Positions 11,601 to 25,602 of a stretch of DNA of 64,000 bases are shown piece by piece. The position numbers were made by a program, and so were the translations under genes. How positions within the stretch are numbered: position 1 is the stretch's first letter; each line of letters opens with the position of its first letter. The notes beneath the pieces are model-generated. The model ran no database searches, was not told the DNA's origin, and was given only the letters and a program-made list of their open reading frames with translations. Source of the DNA: Batkoa obscura (Eukaryota > Entomophthoromycota > Entomophthoromycetes > Entomophthorales > Batkoaceae); assembly GCA_030770535.1 (NCBI GenBank), contig JASVEC010000003.1, forward strand, positions 558,001 through 622,000, in the 5' to 3' direction.

Positions 11601-12374
11601 TCAGCTGCTCAAGCTATTCAAGCATGGCTTAATGAATGTGCTGGTAGAATAGCCACCTCTATACCAGCGGACATCTTAGAAGGAAAAGCAGGTGATACCG
11701 ATAAGAAAAAGAAAAAGACAATTAATCCAGAAATAATACGTTCCAAGCAAATGACTTCAGTAATATGGACCACACCTTTAGGTATTACCATTGTACAACC
11801 ATATCGTAAAGGAGTACAAAAAGATATACGTACAAATTTACAAACGATATTAATTCATGATACTAATACAGTTACCCCAGTCAACTCACGTAAACAAAGA
11901 ACTGCTTTTCCACCCAATTTTATTCATTCTTTAGATGCATCTCATATGATGTTAACATCAATTAAAATGGCTGAAGAACAATTATCTTTTGCATCTGTTC
12001 ATGATTCTTATTGGACTCATGCTTGCGATGTAGATAAAATGAATGTACATATTCGCGAACAATTTATAGAATTACATAAGAAACCAATCTTGCAAAATTT
12101 AATTGAAGAATTTCAATTTAGATTTAAAGGGTATAAAAGAAGAGTGATGATCGATAAAGAAGATGAAAAAGTTGATAAAGATGAAAATGAGTTTGAATTA
12201 AAACCTGAAATTGTAGAATTGGATGAAGTAGCTAGCTCAGATGATAAAGAGAGTACGTTTAAAGCTAACAAAAATAAAAAGGTTGTTTGGGTTGATTTAG
12301 AATTCCCTTCCCTTCCTCAAAGGGGTAAATTTGAATTGGAAAAGGTTAGAGATGCTACTTATTTCTTTCATTGA
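8669..12374 (+). CDS. RPO41: mitochondrial DNA-directed RNA polymerase
   Basis: Single-subunit, T7-like RNA polymerase that transcribes mitochondrial DNA. Four exons (8669-9198, 9244-9364, 9420-9551, 9606-12374) give about 1183 residues; phases agree. The basic N-terminus suits a mitochondrial presequence. The N-terminal part has PPR-like helices (ERAYNMLAQFRRKYNKG, then LKRAMEYFSKLESSYG). The C-terminal polymerase domain shows the catalytic Asp in IHQDGTCNGLQHYAALG, the O-helix motif RKVIKQTVMTNVYGVT and the second catalytic Asp in SVHDSYWTHA. The protein is a little shorter than yeast Rpo41 (1351 residues). Its presence implies that this organism expresses a mitochondrial genome. Confidence 0.97.
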
Positions 12375-12555
12375 TTATACAAGTTTTCTAATTTACTATT
12401 TCTCCTCTCTTAATTCTCTCCACTTTACTAAGTTTAGTTGTTTACTAATTTATTAATATTTATCACTTTATCTTTCTTTTATATAGAATTTTAAAGTTTT
12501 AAATTATATCTGTTTCTTTATAGATTTTCGTCATTCTTTTTTTTAAAATAATAAT

Positions 12556-12620
12556 AGAAATTTTTAGAAATTTTTAGAAATTTTTGATTTTAATCAATTT
12601 TTTTTTTTTTTTTATTTTTT
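12556..12620. repeat. short tandem repeat and poly-T tract
   Basis: Three tandem copies of AGAAATTTTT-like units followed by a run of T interrupted by A, directly before the CCZ1 start. Possibly a nucleosome-depleting promoter tract. Confidence 0.5.
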
Positions 12621-12638
12621 TAAAATCTAAAAAAAGAA

Positions 12639-14553
12639 ATGACCAGTAAACAAGTGAACTCGATTGAAGAAGCTAAACTTAATTACTTATGTATTTATAA
12701 TAATGAATTAGATTTAAAAGAAGATGAAACAAATAAAGATTTAATACTATACTATGGTATTGAACAAGATATAAGACAAGACTTAACAAAATCTGAGGAA
12801 AAAGAAGAGGGAGAAGTAACAGTAACAGAAACAGAAGAAGAATCAATTACTGAAGAATTAAGCTCAGACTCAGAAGAAGAGAAAGAGGAGGATACTATTG
12901 TAAGGGGATACTCGAAAGATTATGATACTATATTAAGACATATTGGTTTAGCTCAAGCTATGCTTAATTTTTCAAAGTAATAGAGTTTTATTTTATTATA
13001 ATAGAAAAATATTGATTTTTATTTAGTAATTTTTCTACTGAAGAAAAAGTACATACTGTTCACTCTAAAAAGAGTAGATTGATTATATTAAATCCAGAAG
13101 GTGATATCTATTTTTTATTAGTAAGCAAAAGGATAATTAATTTAAAGTTAATTTAATTTATAAATTTATTAGAGTATTAACCTCGGAATAAGAATAAGAA
13201 AAAGTGAAACAAATAATAGTTTAACTGTAGTGGATTATATGGATAAAGAATTAAGTGATTTAAGTTTAAAAACAATGTTAAATAAAGCTTATTTAGGGTT
13301 TAAGGTAAGTAAAGTTAAAATATAAAACATAAAATAAATTAATTGTATTTTAGTTAGGTCATGGCAGCATCACTAATTTACTTAATAAAAAAGGAGTCAA
13401 AAAAACACAATATTATTTAACGGAATATTTTGATCACTATTTAAGTCGAGGGTTTTCATTAAATAGTTTAACAATTGAAAATAATTTAAATGGGATTCAA
13501 TTATTTTCAACTAGTAAATCTACTTTTTTATATTTACAAAATCAATTAAAAAATATTCAATTGGAAAATAATTCAATATTTCATTTATCATTTTTTTATA
13601 ATCAGAAATTGATATGGTCAGGAGCCCATATGCCTATTGATATCTCTAATTTAATGTTAAATGTAATTAAACAATTAGATAATAAAAATAATCAAGTGAA
13701 GGATGGTGATAAGAAAAATGTAAGTTATTATTTATTTATTTACTTATTATTTTAATTATTTATATAGAGGAACTCCTTCTTTTCATTAATAACCCCCTAT
13801 TTATTTAACAATACAAGTACAACTGCAGAAATAGAAGATATAGATATAACTACATTTCAACCTAAATTTATAAAAGAATGGAATCCAAAATCGGCAATTA
13901 ATGGTAAATCAAGAACTCAACAAAAACAAACAATAATAAAAACAATTTATATAAATCAACAAAAATTGTATAGTATAATTTATCAAATATACCCGAAAGG
14001 TTATTTAATATTATATTTTAAAAATAAACAAGATATTAATATAAATCAATTAAACCAAAGTATATCAACTCATTTAAATGAACAATTATTCAATTTTATT
14101 AAAAAAGATTTACAACATCAATTACAATTAAAAAAGAATGTTAAATCTAATCCATTTAATTATTGTTATTTTAATGGTTTAAATCTAGCTATTGAAGCTA
14201 ACTTAATTGATTTACCTGTCCAAGTTCATTGTCTATTATTAGAGTTACAAAATGATTTATTATTATTAAATAATAATAATAATAATAATAACGACAGTAA
14301 TAATAATAAAGAAATCTTATTAAGAACAATATCAACAAATCATTTTCCTCCTCTTTGGATTGGTATCAAATATAATTTGGATTTTCAATTATTTTTTATT
14401 ATTAATAAAGATAATAATAATTTAATAGAAGTAGAAGGTAATATTAATTACTCTATTTTATTTATATAAGAGTATTAATAATTCTTATTTATTTTAGAAC
14501 ATATACAAACAATCTCTAACTTTTATTTTACTAATTTATTTTTAAATGATTAA
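12639..14553 (+). CDS. CCZ1: vacuolar fusion protein CCZ1
   Basis: Subunit of the MON1-CCZ1 exchange factor that activates the Rab7/Ypt7 GTPase on late endosomes. Six exons (12639-12976, 13027-13120, 13173-13304, 13354-13719, 13768-14437, 14498-14553) give 551 residues, all phases agreeing. The N-terminal longin-like domain begins LNYLCIYNNEL and contains ILRHIGLAQAMLNFSKNFS and SRLIILNPEGDIYFLL, matching the opening of CCZ1 family members. An acidic Glu/Ser-rich insert (residues about 55-95) interrupts it. A second longin-like region follows exon 5 (QKLYSIIYQIYPKGYLILYF). A run of eight Asn lies near residue 460. MON1 is not in this window. Confidence 0.85.
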
Positions 14554-14967
14554 GAAAAAATTCAAATTAGGTTGAATTTTAAATAAAGAAATTAAGGTTA
14601 AATTAATTTCCCATGTATATTTCATATTTTGACATTTTTCATATATATTTTAAGTTTTACTTCAAAGAATAAGTAGTCTCATTATTAAAAAGTTAATTTA
14701 TATTTCAAGAAGAAATTACTATATCCTTGAAATTAAAATTGAACCAATGAAGTCATTATACTTCTTTACATGAAGTCCATTTATAGGTTATATTTTAAAG
14801 TTGAATAATCTAAGAATAAATAAAGAAATAATAAAATACAATAATAATACAACATAAAACCTAAATGACCCTGTAAACTAAAATATTTTGTTTCTTTAAT
14901 AATTTTAATTAAAAATTATACATACTAAATACTTTATTAAAATACAAAAAATAATTCAAACAATAAT
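14554..14967. other. intergenic between CCZ1 and the carrier gene
   Basis: AT-rich; nothing recognised apart from the expected CCZ1 3' end and carrier promoter. Confidence 0.4.
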
Positions 14968-16237
14968 ATGGAAGTAGCTGGTGTAGAAGATAGTCATCAT
15001 ATTCATGGTACTTTTATGACTGAATTCATGGCAGGGACCGTTGGTGGTTGTTGTGAAGTTTTAGTTGGTCATCCATTTGATACGATTAAAGTAAGTTAAT
15101 TAAATATTAAAAATATTTAAAGAAAGATTAATAAATAATAAAAGGTACGTATTCAAACACAAGATTTAAGAAATCCAATTTATAAAGGAGCTGTAGATTG
15201 TTTTAAAAAAACTTTAGAAACTGAAAAGGTAAGTTATTAATTTAAATAAAAAGTATTTTATTATTATCATTTAAATAATTAATATTAAAGTATTATAATT
15301 ATTAGGTTACTGGTTTATATAGAGGAGTAACACCCCCATTAATAACTGTTGGATTTTGTTCAGCTATTATTTTTTCAAGTAATGGTTATTTTAGAAGGCT
15401 ATTAAATCCAAATCCAAACCCATATGCCGGTTTAGAAGATTTATCTTTAGGTAAGTAAATTTATTATTTATATCATTTATTTATTTATTTATTTATTTAT
15501 TATTATATATTATTATTATATAGAATACGATATTAACATATATATATAGGTAGAACAGCTTTAGCAGGAGCAATGACAGGTTCTATTATTGGATGTTTTT
15601 ATTGTCCTATGGAATTATTAAAAATTAGAATGCAAACTCAAACTATTTTTAAAGTAAGTTTAAAATATTATAGTATAATTTATTAATAAATTATTAATAA
15701 ATAATAATAAAATAGACAAAATATAATGGATTAATAGATTGTGCTAAACAAACAATTAAAAGAGATGGGTTAAATGGTATGTATCGAGGATTTAGTGTTA
15801 CACTTGCTAGAGATATGGCTTGTTTTGCTGGTTACTTTTGTAAGTTTTGACTTAATTTATTTAAATGAAATATTAGAATTAAAAATTAATTAGCAATGTA
15901 TCATTTTATGCGTAATTTATATATTGAAAAATTATCTCCAGAAGGTTTTAACAAAGATACGGATGATTTACCTTTTTCATATTTATTTTTATCAGGCGGA
16001 TTATCAGGAATAGCTTGTTGGTTAACATCTTATCCTCAAGATATAATTAAATCAAACATTCAATCTTCTCCAGTTAAAGTTGGTGTTATTGAAACTATTA
16101 AAAGAATCTATAAGTTTAGCGGTTTACGTGGATTTACTTATGGTTTAGCTCCTACTTTATTAAGATCTTTTCCTGCTAATGCGGCTACTTTTATCGGTTA
16201 TGAAACTGCAATGAAGTTTTTAAATAATAGAAATTAA
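14968..16237 (+). CDS. mitochondrial carrier, carnitine/basic amino-acid group
   Basis: A 307-residue inner-membrane solute carrier in six exons (14968-15090, 15145-15228, 15306-15450, 15550-15653, 15716-15839, 15894-16237). Three repeats each have a signature: HPFDTIKVRIQTQ, CPMELLKIRMQTQ and YPQDIIKSNIQ. The C-terminal block LRSFPANAATFIGYETAMKF closely resembles carnitine/acylcarnitine carriers (SLC25A20/CRC1), while YPxDxIKS and GLSGIACWLTS recall the SLC25A29/45/48 basic amino-acid group. I place it in that joint clade; the exact substrate is unresolved. No cleavable presequence, as is usual for carriers. Confidence 0.88.
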
Positions 16238-16859
16238 GAGAAAAGGAAAGATTAAAGAAAGATTTTGTTTATATAGAATTTGAATGTTAATCTAGAAAAT
16301 GTTTTCATTTAGAATCTCTTGGTTGAGATAAGTTATCTTCTCCTAATTTTTTTATTAATAAAATTAATGTTATTTTTGTTATTATTTTTGTTATTACTTT
16401 TATTTTTATTTTATTGTTATTATTTCATCATGTTAATTTATTATTTGTGTATTATTATTATTATTATTTCATTATTTCAATCTATTATCTATTTATTTTT
16501 ATTATTTCATTATGTTAATTTATTATTTGTTTTTGTAATTTCATTATTTTAATGTATTATTCATTTATTTTTATTGTTTTATTATTTATTTTTATTTTAT
16601 TTTATCTATTCTTAAACACAAGCTAAACTCATAAATTGTAATTTTAAGATCAAAATAAACAAAAAGTAAAGTGTAATTCCAATAGAAAATACCATAAATT
16701 TAAGATTAGTAATTCTCTAAGATCATCTGATATATTTTAAAAAACTATTGATTTATAAATAACATATTTAAATTTAATTCGTTTTATTGTTTTATTCCTT
16801 CTTGTTTTAAATTATATTATTTATAATAACTATAATTTATTTTAATATTATAATAAAAG
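16238..16859. other. intergenic, low-complexity T/A-rich
   Basis: Strongly T-rich on the + strand around 16340-16610 (repeated TTATT units), giving a spurious Leu/Ile-rich reading frame. No gene recognised. Confidence 0.5.
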
Positions 16860-17884
16860 ATGATACCTATTATTGAACTTCCTCATGGCTTAGATTTGAA
16901 AAAAACAATAAAAAAGTTATTAAAATTAAATTTATATAATAATAATAACTATAATCACGATACTATAATAAATAGTAGTAACAACCCATATAACAATAAT
17001 AACAATAATAACAATAATAACAATAATATTAGTAATAAATCAAAATCAACATATATTAATCCTCAATTAATTCCTAATAAATCGCATTTAAGTCATTCTG
17101 AAATTATGAATATACATTTATTAAAAAATGAAGCTTGGTATTTAAATAATATATCAAATATAATAGTATTTAATGACAATAATAATAATAATAATAATAA
17201 TAATAGAGAACAAATAAAAACATATTTATCCAATTTACCAATATTAAGTGAAAAAAGATATCGATATTTTGAAGTATTAATTGAAAATAAAGCTAATACT
17301 GATATTATTTCTATCGGTTTTTCAGCTCGTTATTTTAATCAATATTTAATGTTAGGTATATAAAAATACTATAAATTATATAATATAATACCCTTATATT
17401 AACTTTTATTATTTCTTTAGGACAACATGATTATTCTTACGGTTTATGTATTAATGATAGTAAATTATATTCTACAGTGAATAATAATAATATTACTATT
17501 TCCTTCCCAATTAAAGATCTTAATCAAAGTGGTAGTATTATAGGCTGTGGATTAACTCCTAATAATGAATTATTTTATACTTTTAACCAGAAATTAATAG
17601 TTACTCCATTGATATTAAATTTTGAATGTTTTCCAGCAATTTCTTATTATAATATTAATTTGGACTCATATTCTAAACATAATTTTAAATATAATAAGAA
17701 TACTACTATCAATAATAATAATATTAAATGTAAACTTAAATTGAATTTTGGTACAAGACCATATATTTATAATGATGCTTTATTTCTTAACATGTCTATG
17801 TTTTGCAATTCTTTTTCTAATCCACCATCTCCTTCTTATGAGTTACATCAAAATGATCTTCTGTGGTGTACTTCGGATTACTAA
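16860..17884 (+). CDS. SPRY-domain protein with poly-Asn tracts
   Basis: Two exons (16860-17355, 17421-17884) give 319 residues. After an N-terminal region with Asn runs at about residues 26-60 and 105-115, a SPRY fold is recognisable. RYRYFEVLIENK opens it, SIGFSARYF and DYSYGLCINDSKLYS follow, then GCGLTPNNELFYTFNQK, and KLNFGTRPYIYN closes it. These are the usual core strands, including GCGL and the final NFG. SPRY domains bind protein partners; fungal SPRY proteins include the Rsp5 adaptors Ssh4/Ear1 and Ran-binding-protein-like factors, but no transmembrane, LisH or PPxY segment was seen here, so the partner is unknown. Confidence 0.75.
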
Positions 17885-18472
17885 AGTTTCGCTTAATTAA
17901 GTTGGGCAAATTTTTTTGTTCAGAATCGATTGTTATTTTTTTATTTTTTGAAATAAATTCTTTGTGCTTTTATATTTTTATACTTTCGATTCAAACAACT
18001 TTTTTAATGGCTTATATTATAAAATTGATTGCCTTTTTTCATCATTTGATAGTAATTGCTTGGTTCTTAATTTATTTGGAAATTAAATGTGACTTGAGTT
18101 GCTGTTTTATTTTTATTTATTTATTTCTTATAATTGATCATATATAACAATAATAATATATTATAAAACTGTAATAATAATATTATTATAATTATAACAG
18201 AACAGCCATTACATAACACAGAAACTGAAGAATAACTTACATTTTGAAATAGAATAAAAAAGTGATAATTTATTTACAAAAGTAGATGTCTAATACTTAT
18301 AAAAAAATCGAACAAATTAAACCTCTCGATAATTTCAAATACTTTAATTTAATAGGCTTAAATATAAGAAAAATGGGTTAACAAAGGTGAAAAAAAGTGA
18401 CTAAATCAATGACTTTTTATTCTTTTCATAAACCAATTTCAATAAATAACCCCACATAAAAAAAAGCACAAA
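17885..18472. other. intergenic between SPRY gene and RING-CH gene
   Basis: A hydrophobic reading frame at 17863-18147 overlaps the SPRY gene end and looks like chance. No other feature recognised. Confidence 0.4.
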
Positions 18473-20175
18473 ATGAATAGTAGCAGTAATAGTGCATCTT
18501 ATACAAATCCAATATTACCCATCGTCAATACAGGTGGACCCGCTGCAGGAACTTCAATCTCAAGAACTTCTTCTAAAAGTTCTTCTAGTTTACAGTTACA
18601 ACCAACCGCTCAAAATCAAAATTCAGTTAAAGATAATAGTATTTACATCGAAAATAAAAGGTGTTGGATTTGTTTTGGCGAAGAAAATGACAGTGAAGGT
18701 CATTGGATTAAACCTTGTCACTGTTCTTTAATTTCTCATGAAGAATGTTTGTTATCTTGGATTGCGGAAAATCAAAAATTTGAAGCTAATAAAAGGGTAA
18801 ATTTAAATTTAACGAATTGGTTTATGAATTATGAATTATAATTATATCATTTATACATATGTTAGGTTCATTGTCCACAATGTAATCAAGTTTATCAATT
18901 AAGTGAACCACCTTCTTTTTTTATTGATTTATTTAATCGTATTGATAACGTACTTCAATCAACTGTACCTTATATTACTTTAGTGGGGTTAACTGGTTCT
19001 GTTTTAGTTACTTCAACTACTTATGGGTAAATATTATTGACTATATTTAATACAATTATTAAATTAATATATAATATTATAATATAAATAGTGCGTATGC
19101 AGTACTTACTATATGTGGATCTGAAGAAGGGGAAAGATTATTAGGTTCACCAAACCCTTGGGGATGGAGAGTATGGGTAAGATTAATAATATATTATTTA
19201 TTAATTAGAAAATAATTTAATTATGATTATTTTATTATAACAATTAATAGTTGGGATTACCATTAATACCATGGATATTGATAGGATCCAGATCTAATTA
19301 TTTAGATTCACTTATGCCATTATTGCCTATATTAGTATTAGGTAATGAACAAATTCAATTTAATTTCCCACCTTCTCCATCTTTAGTATTATCTGTATTA
19401 CCTTGGATTAGGTAATTATTATTATTATTATTATTATAAGGATATAGTTTATAATATTAATATTTTTTTATAATAGAATAATTTATAATACAAGTTGGGA
19501 ATATATTTTTGGTAAAATGGAAAAAGGATGGGTAGAACAAATTAGAAATCAAATGAATATTAGCGGAAGTTTGAATGGAAATGAAAATAATAATGAAGCA
19601 AATACAACAGAGAATAATAATAATACTCATAATAACAACAATAATAATGGTATATTGGAAATTGAATGGGAAGTTAATATTGGAAATCCAGGTCAAAGTA
19701 GAATGATTAATAGAAATGCTAATGCTAATGATACCATTGCTTATGCATTAGGTGAAAGAAAAGATATTGCTCGTACTATTGTGGGTGCTTTATTGTTGCC
19801 TGGTAAGTTTATTATGAATATATTAGTTATGTCTGTATTAATTCAATTTTTATTATATAGCTTTATCTTCTATGTCTGGAAAGTAAGATTGATATTAATT
19901 GTAAAATTCAAATAAGATATTAATATATAATATAGTATATTAGGATATTTTCCAATGATTAAGAATCGATTTTTACCAACTACTTTTTTAAGATCTATTG
20001 TTGGTGGCTGTTTTTTTATATTTTTGAAGGTAATTAATTAATAATAATAGTTTATTGTATTTATTACATTTATTGATTAATAATATTATAGGATATAACT
20101 AATCTTATATATAAATATTACCTTATACGTCGATTACGTAAACGTACAATTCAGTCAGTAGCGCCAATACAATAA
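18473..20175 (+). CDS. membrane RING-CH E3 ubiquitin ligase, MARCH5-like
   Basis: Eight exons (18473-18796, 18866-19026, 19092-19176, 19251-19411, 19477-19802, 19861-19882, 19936-20029, 20092-20175) give 418 residues, phases agreeing. After a Ser-rich N-terminus comes a C4HC3 RING-CH finger: CWIC, then CHC, HEEC and, across the first splice site, HCPQC. Hydrophobic segments follow at TLVGLTGSVLVTSTTYGAYA, GLPLIPWILIG, TIVGALLLPALSSMSG and SIVGGCFFIFLK, as in MARCH5, the mitochondrial outer-membrane ligase. A low-complexity Asn stretch lies between the second and third membrane regions. The 22-nt exon 6 is unusually small, but both flanking splice sites are canonical. Organelle assignment is by family resemblance only. 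Confidence 0.82.
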
Positions 20176-20387
20176 TAGTAATAATACAGTAAATTGAGCT
20201 ATTTATTAATATTATTATTAATATTAATAATGTCTTGTAATATTAGTAGTTTTTGGTTATTATTATTATTAGTTTAAGAATATAAATTTTTTTATATGAA
20301 TTTAAAGTTCTAAATTGCAATAATTATTGAATGTTTTTTTTAAATAAAATAGTAAAAAAAATAAAACTAATTTTAATTTTTATTATA

Positions 20388-21659
<1,272 letters not shown>

Positions 21660-22451
21660 TCTATATCTTCTATATCTTCTATGTTGATTTGTTAACTAAA
21701 AGTGTTTTTTGTCATTTTGTTATTTTTTTCCAGAAATTAGTAATAGCCAACCATTAACGTTTATTTTAAAATTACAAATGACTACTGTTGAAGAGTTTAA
21801 TTTCATTTTTTCGTTTTTTTAGGCACCAAAGAAATTGGACAATTTTTTAATTCTTAAAAGATTATCCCCTTATTCTTTTTGAATGAAAGTATATTTTAAT
21901 TGCTTAATACATGTTAATTATCACTATATAAGAGGAAAATGGTAAATTGTTTGAAGTCATTTCATTTGATGAGATTTATTCATCAAAGAACGCCAAGTGA
22001 AAGGATATCAACTTATGAATAAACTAAGCTTACTTTTTATGTTAATAGGCAATTTCAAATTAACATTCGATTTTTTACACTTGTTTAATTAAGGATGTTT
22101 TATAATAAATAAAACAATAAGTATTCCTTATAATACTTGTATTATTTATTAAAATATTATTTATTTTAAATTGATAAATTTTAATTAGTATAAATAAATT
22201 AATATTTCTATCTACCAATTAAATAACTTCATTAAAATAGCATGATATTTTTAAGAAATCCAATAATCGAGTTAATTAATATAACAAACTCGTATAACAA
22301 ACTCGATCATTGGCTACACAATACCAAGTTAAAAAATAGGCGGGGAAAAATGAAAAAAGGAACAACAAGTAACCCCAGAAAACCATAAAAGGGACAAAAT
22401 TAAAGTTGAATCGAACTTTTATCTTTTTTATTAAATAAATAAATAAAAAAT
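21660..22451. promoter_or_regulatory. divergent upstream region of TrpRS and desaturase genes
   Basis: A 790-bp AT-rich gap between two divergent starts. A duplicated TATAACAAACTCG (22281-22304) is the only small repeat noted. Promoter elements were not resolved. Confidence 0.3.
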
Positions 22452-23540
22452 ATGCCACCCCAGACCAAAGAGAATTTTGAACCTGAAAAAGAAGAAGGCT
22501 TTGATATCCGCCACCCATTATATAATGGTTTTTGGAAACGTTCAATTCCTTATGTCCATGAAGAGTTAGCCGTCGATAATCATGATGAACCCCATCTTAA
22601 GCGTAAGCATGCTATATTAGAAAAACATCCAGAGATTGAAAAATTATACGGTACCGAATTTTCTACTATTTATATTATATTAGCATCTACTTCCGTTCAA
22701 ATGTTTTTTGCTTACCTTTTCGGTAGAGTATTAACGGACTGGAATTGGTCTATGGTAGCATTTGCTTATTTAGTAGGTGGTACTATATCTGCTTTATTTG
22801 GTTGTTTAATTCACGAATGTAGTCATAATTTATTACATCCAAATCCATTAGTCAATCGTATCTTTGCTTTAATTGTCAATACAGGTATACCATTCCCAAT
22901 CTCTGCTTCTTTCCGTCGTTATCATTTAATTCATCATGCTTATCAAGGAGTTGAAGATAAAGATCCTGATCTTCCAATGAAATGGGAATATAAATTCATT
23001 CGTGGAAATTCGTTATTAAAAACTATTTGGGTATTTTGTTATGCTGGATTATATGTCATCCGTGGAGCTGCTATGTTAAAACCATTATCTTTTTGGGAGT
23101 ATATGAATATTGCTTATATTATTACTGTAGATGTTCTAGTTTATACTTTTTGGGGTCCAAGGGCATTATTATATCTTGCTCTTTCTTTATGGCTTGGTTA
23201 TGGTTTACATCCAGGAGCCGCTCATTTTGTACAAGAACATTATACCTTTGAAGATGGACAAGAAACATATTCTTACTATGGTATACTTAATAAGTTTTAT
23301 ATCAATATTGGATACCATAATGAACACCATGATTTCACACAAATTCCATGGAATAAGTTACCAAAGATTAAAGAAATAGCTCCAGAATTTTATGATGGTT
23401 TAGCTTGTCATACTTCTTGGGTTTATATGCATTTCTTATTCATCTTTTCCGATAAAATGGGACCAATTTCTAGACTTAAACGTAGCTCCGAAGACTTTAA
23501 TCGTTCTCGTAAGTTACTATCTTCTAAAAAGAAATTATGA
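22452..23540 (+). CDS. sphingolipid Delta(4)-desaturase, DEGS1-like
   Basis: Intronless, 362 residues. A membrane di-iron desaturase that introduces the 4,5-double bond of (dihydro)ceramide in the ER. The N-terminal DES module is present (HPLYNGFWKR, then HAILEKHPEIEKLYG, matching the RHPEIKxLxG motif). The three His boxes are HECSHN, HLIHHAYQG and NEHHDF, interspersed with hydrophobic helices. The length is slightly above animal DEGS1 (323 residues) owing to a basic C-terminal tail (RKLLSSKKKL). With the GLTP gene upstream it indicates a working glycosphingolipid system, though the two genes are not adjacent. Confidence 0.93.
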   Translation: MPPQTKENFEPEKEEGFDIRHPLYNGFWKRSIPYVHEELAVDNHDEPHLKRKHAILEKHPEIEKLYGTEFSTIYIILASTSVQMFFAYLFGRVLTDWNWSMVAFAYLVGGTISALFGCLIHECSHNLLHPNPLVNRIFALIVNTGIPFPISASFRRYHLIHHAYQGVEDKDPDLPMKWEYKFIRGNSLLKTIWVFCYAGLYVIRGAAMLKPLSFWEYMNIAYIITVDVLVYTFWGPRALLYLALSLWLGYGLHPGAAHFVQEHYTFEDGQETYSYYGILNKFYINIGYHNEHHDFTQIPWNKLPKIKEIAPEFYDGLACHTSWVYMHFLFIFSDKMGPISRLKRSSEDFNRSRKLLSSKKKL

Positions 23541-25298
23541 TTGGGTATTGCTTATTTTTTATCCTGTTTTTTTAAATAGTTTATATACTAAACTAGATAG
23601 TATTCTTTTATAAATTTTATATGTATTAGCCTTAATCTTTTTATTATATTTTTTAATAAATAAGTTAAATATAAAAAGTGTATATTGGTTTGTATTATAT
23701 TGTTTTAAATACTTGACAATTTTAGATATATCAATGGCTTTTTCGATCAGTTTTTGGTTTTTTCTTTTAAACCTCAAAGGAGCACGAACCTTCGAGTATT
23801 TTATTTATGGAACTAAGTGAAAGTAATGTAAAAATGAAAAGATAAAGGAGACGAGGTAAAATAAACCAATGATAGGTACTCAAAACTCAAGGTCCCTTCT
23901 CTGGAGTGTAAAAGGTTAAGGACAACTATTTAATGTTTGTTTTTATATAGAGACCTCCAAGAGTGGAGTAGGGAGGATGCGGGAGAATTACCAACTGATA
24001 ATTTATAGAAAAATGAATCAACCAAAGGTAAGTTTTAATTACAAGAATTGGGGGGAAGGAGGAAAAGCTTTAAAAGCTTTAAAAGCTCTGGTAATTTGTT
24101 CATACAAGAGTTTAACTGATATTCAAGGCAACTATTGGATGGTATAGGAAGTTACTGATTTTCTTGACCAAAGTTGAAAGAATTTATTGTTTAAATTTAA
24201 AAAATCACCTTAAATACGAATTTTTTTGGTAAACTAATGCTATTAGCTTAGAAGCTACTGCTATCTATGATCAACTATAGTTGGTAAAATAGCTATTAAG
24301 TTTTTCAGAGGGAATTCTCCTAAAGATACCAATACTGGAAATCGAATCTAGTAAGGTGATTGAATAGTTGACATCATTATAAATTTTTATTTATATGCCA
24401 AATGTCTCGCTTTCGATTAAACTTTTAGCTGTTGCTTTTGATACTTATTATATTCTTTGACAATATTGTTTGAATGTTCTTTTTATAAGCTACTAATTTA
24501 TTAAACCTTATAAGTTTCAGATAAAGTTAATCCGTTCACTTATTTAGACAGGTAGAGGTCATTCATACATTAGTTAAATTATTTGTTGATTTTAATTATT
24601 AAGCAATTTTTTAAAAATTAGACCAAAATTTAGCATACACAGCTAGAGATGTAATAGCTATCTAAAAAAAACAAAATGATTCAATACCATTACGAAAATT
24701 TTAGCCAATAAAGACAAAAAATTAAACCAATCAAATAATCAATTGACTTTATAGAGTGAAATGTGAAATTGATTCATAATGAAAGGGAAGGGAAGGGATT
24801 AATAGTAGTTGATATTGGACTTCTTTTATTGAATTTGTAGAGTCGATTTTTAGTGAATTTTTTTTGAAAGCTTGTAAGAGCATAGGCTCTTGCGTATTTA
24901 TTGATGCAAGCAAAGATAACATGAAAGTAACAGGATAGGTGAAATTAGGAAAGGAGGAGACTTTTTGAAAATAATTCGACTTTTTTATTAGTTTCTTGCT
25001 TTTAAAAATAAGATTCTTATTTATTAGATGCACTTGTTCTTCAAAAGAGCAGAGAAAGTTGAAATGGAAATTTTAATAGGAGAGATCTTTGTTTTGAACA
25101 AAATAGCTTTTGTTGAATAATTCAAATTAATTTATGAAAAAGACTTCATCATTCTAAAATAACTTTTCTACTTTAAAAACTATTAATGTCTAAGTAGAAG
25201 TTCTATAGTCTAAATAATGACATTTATAACTTCGTTCTTTATCCTTTTCTTTTTGCATACAAAAATAAAAAACGTTTGTTAACTAAAACTTAAAACTT

Positions 25299-25402
25299 TA
25301 TATGGGGATGTCTCTTTTTGTCTAAGAATTTTACAACTTTTCTACTTAAATAGCGCTTATAAAATAGAAAAAGTGATGAAACCAAAAAAAGCATCTTCAT
25401 AT
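25299..25402 (-). mobile_element. MITE family A copy 5
   Basis: Begins TATATGGGGATGTCTCTTTT and ends AAAAAAAGCATCTTCATA. Somewhat diverged: the core reads AATTTTACAACTTTTCTACT. Confidence 0.78.
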
Positions 25403-25496
25403 TTTTTAAATAGGTTAAGATTTTAAAAATAACAAATAATTCAAAAAAAATCAGGCATGAAATTTTTTATTTCACATAGTAACTTTATACTTAATC

Positions 25497-25602
25497 ATAC
25501 GGGGATATATTTTTATGTTTAAGAATTTTACTAACAATCTTTCCGCTCAAATAGGGTTTAAAAAATGGAAAAAGTAATGAAACCAAAAAAAATATCCCCA
25601 TT
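25497..25602 (-). mobile_element. MITE family A copy 6
   Basis: Begins ATACGGGGATATATTTTTAT; the core AATTTTACTAACAATCTTTC is fully conserved; ends AAAATATCCCCAT. Same orientation as copy 5, 95 bp further on. Confidence 0.8.

Noticed and set aside
16319-16552. 77-codon Leu/Ile/Phe-rich reading frame
   Set aside because: Pure translation of T-rich low-complexity DNA after the carrier gene; no conserved motif.
24749-25033. 94-codon reading frame on the minus strand
   Set aside because: No recognisable domain, no upstream exon and composition like the surrounding intergenic DNA; chance frame.
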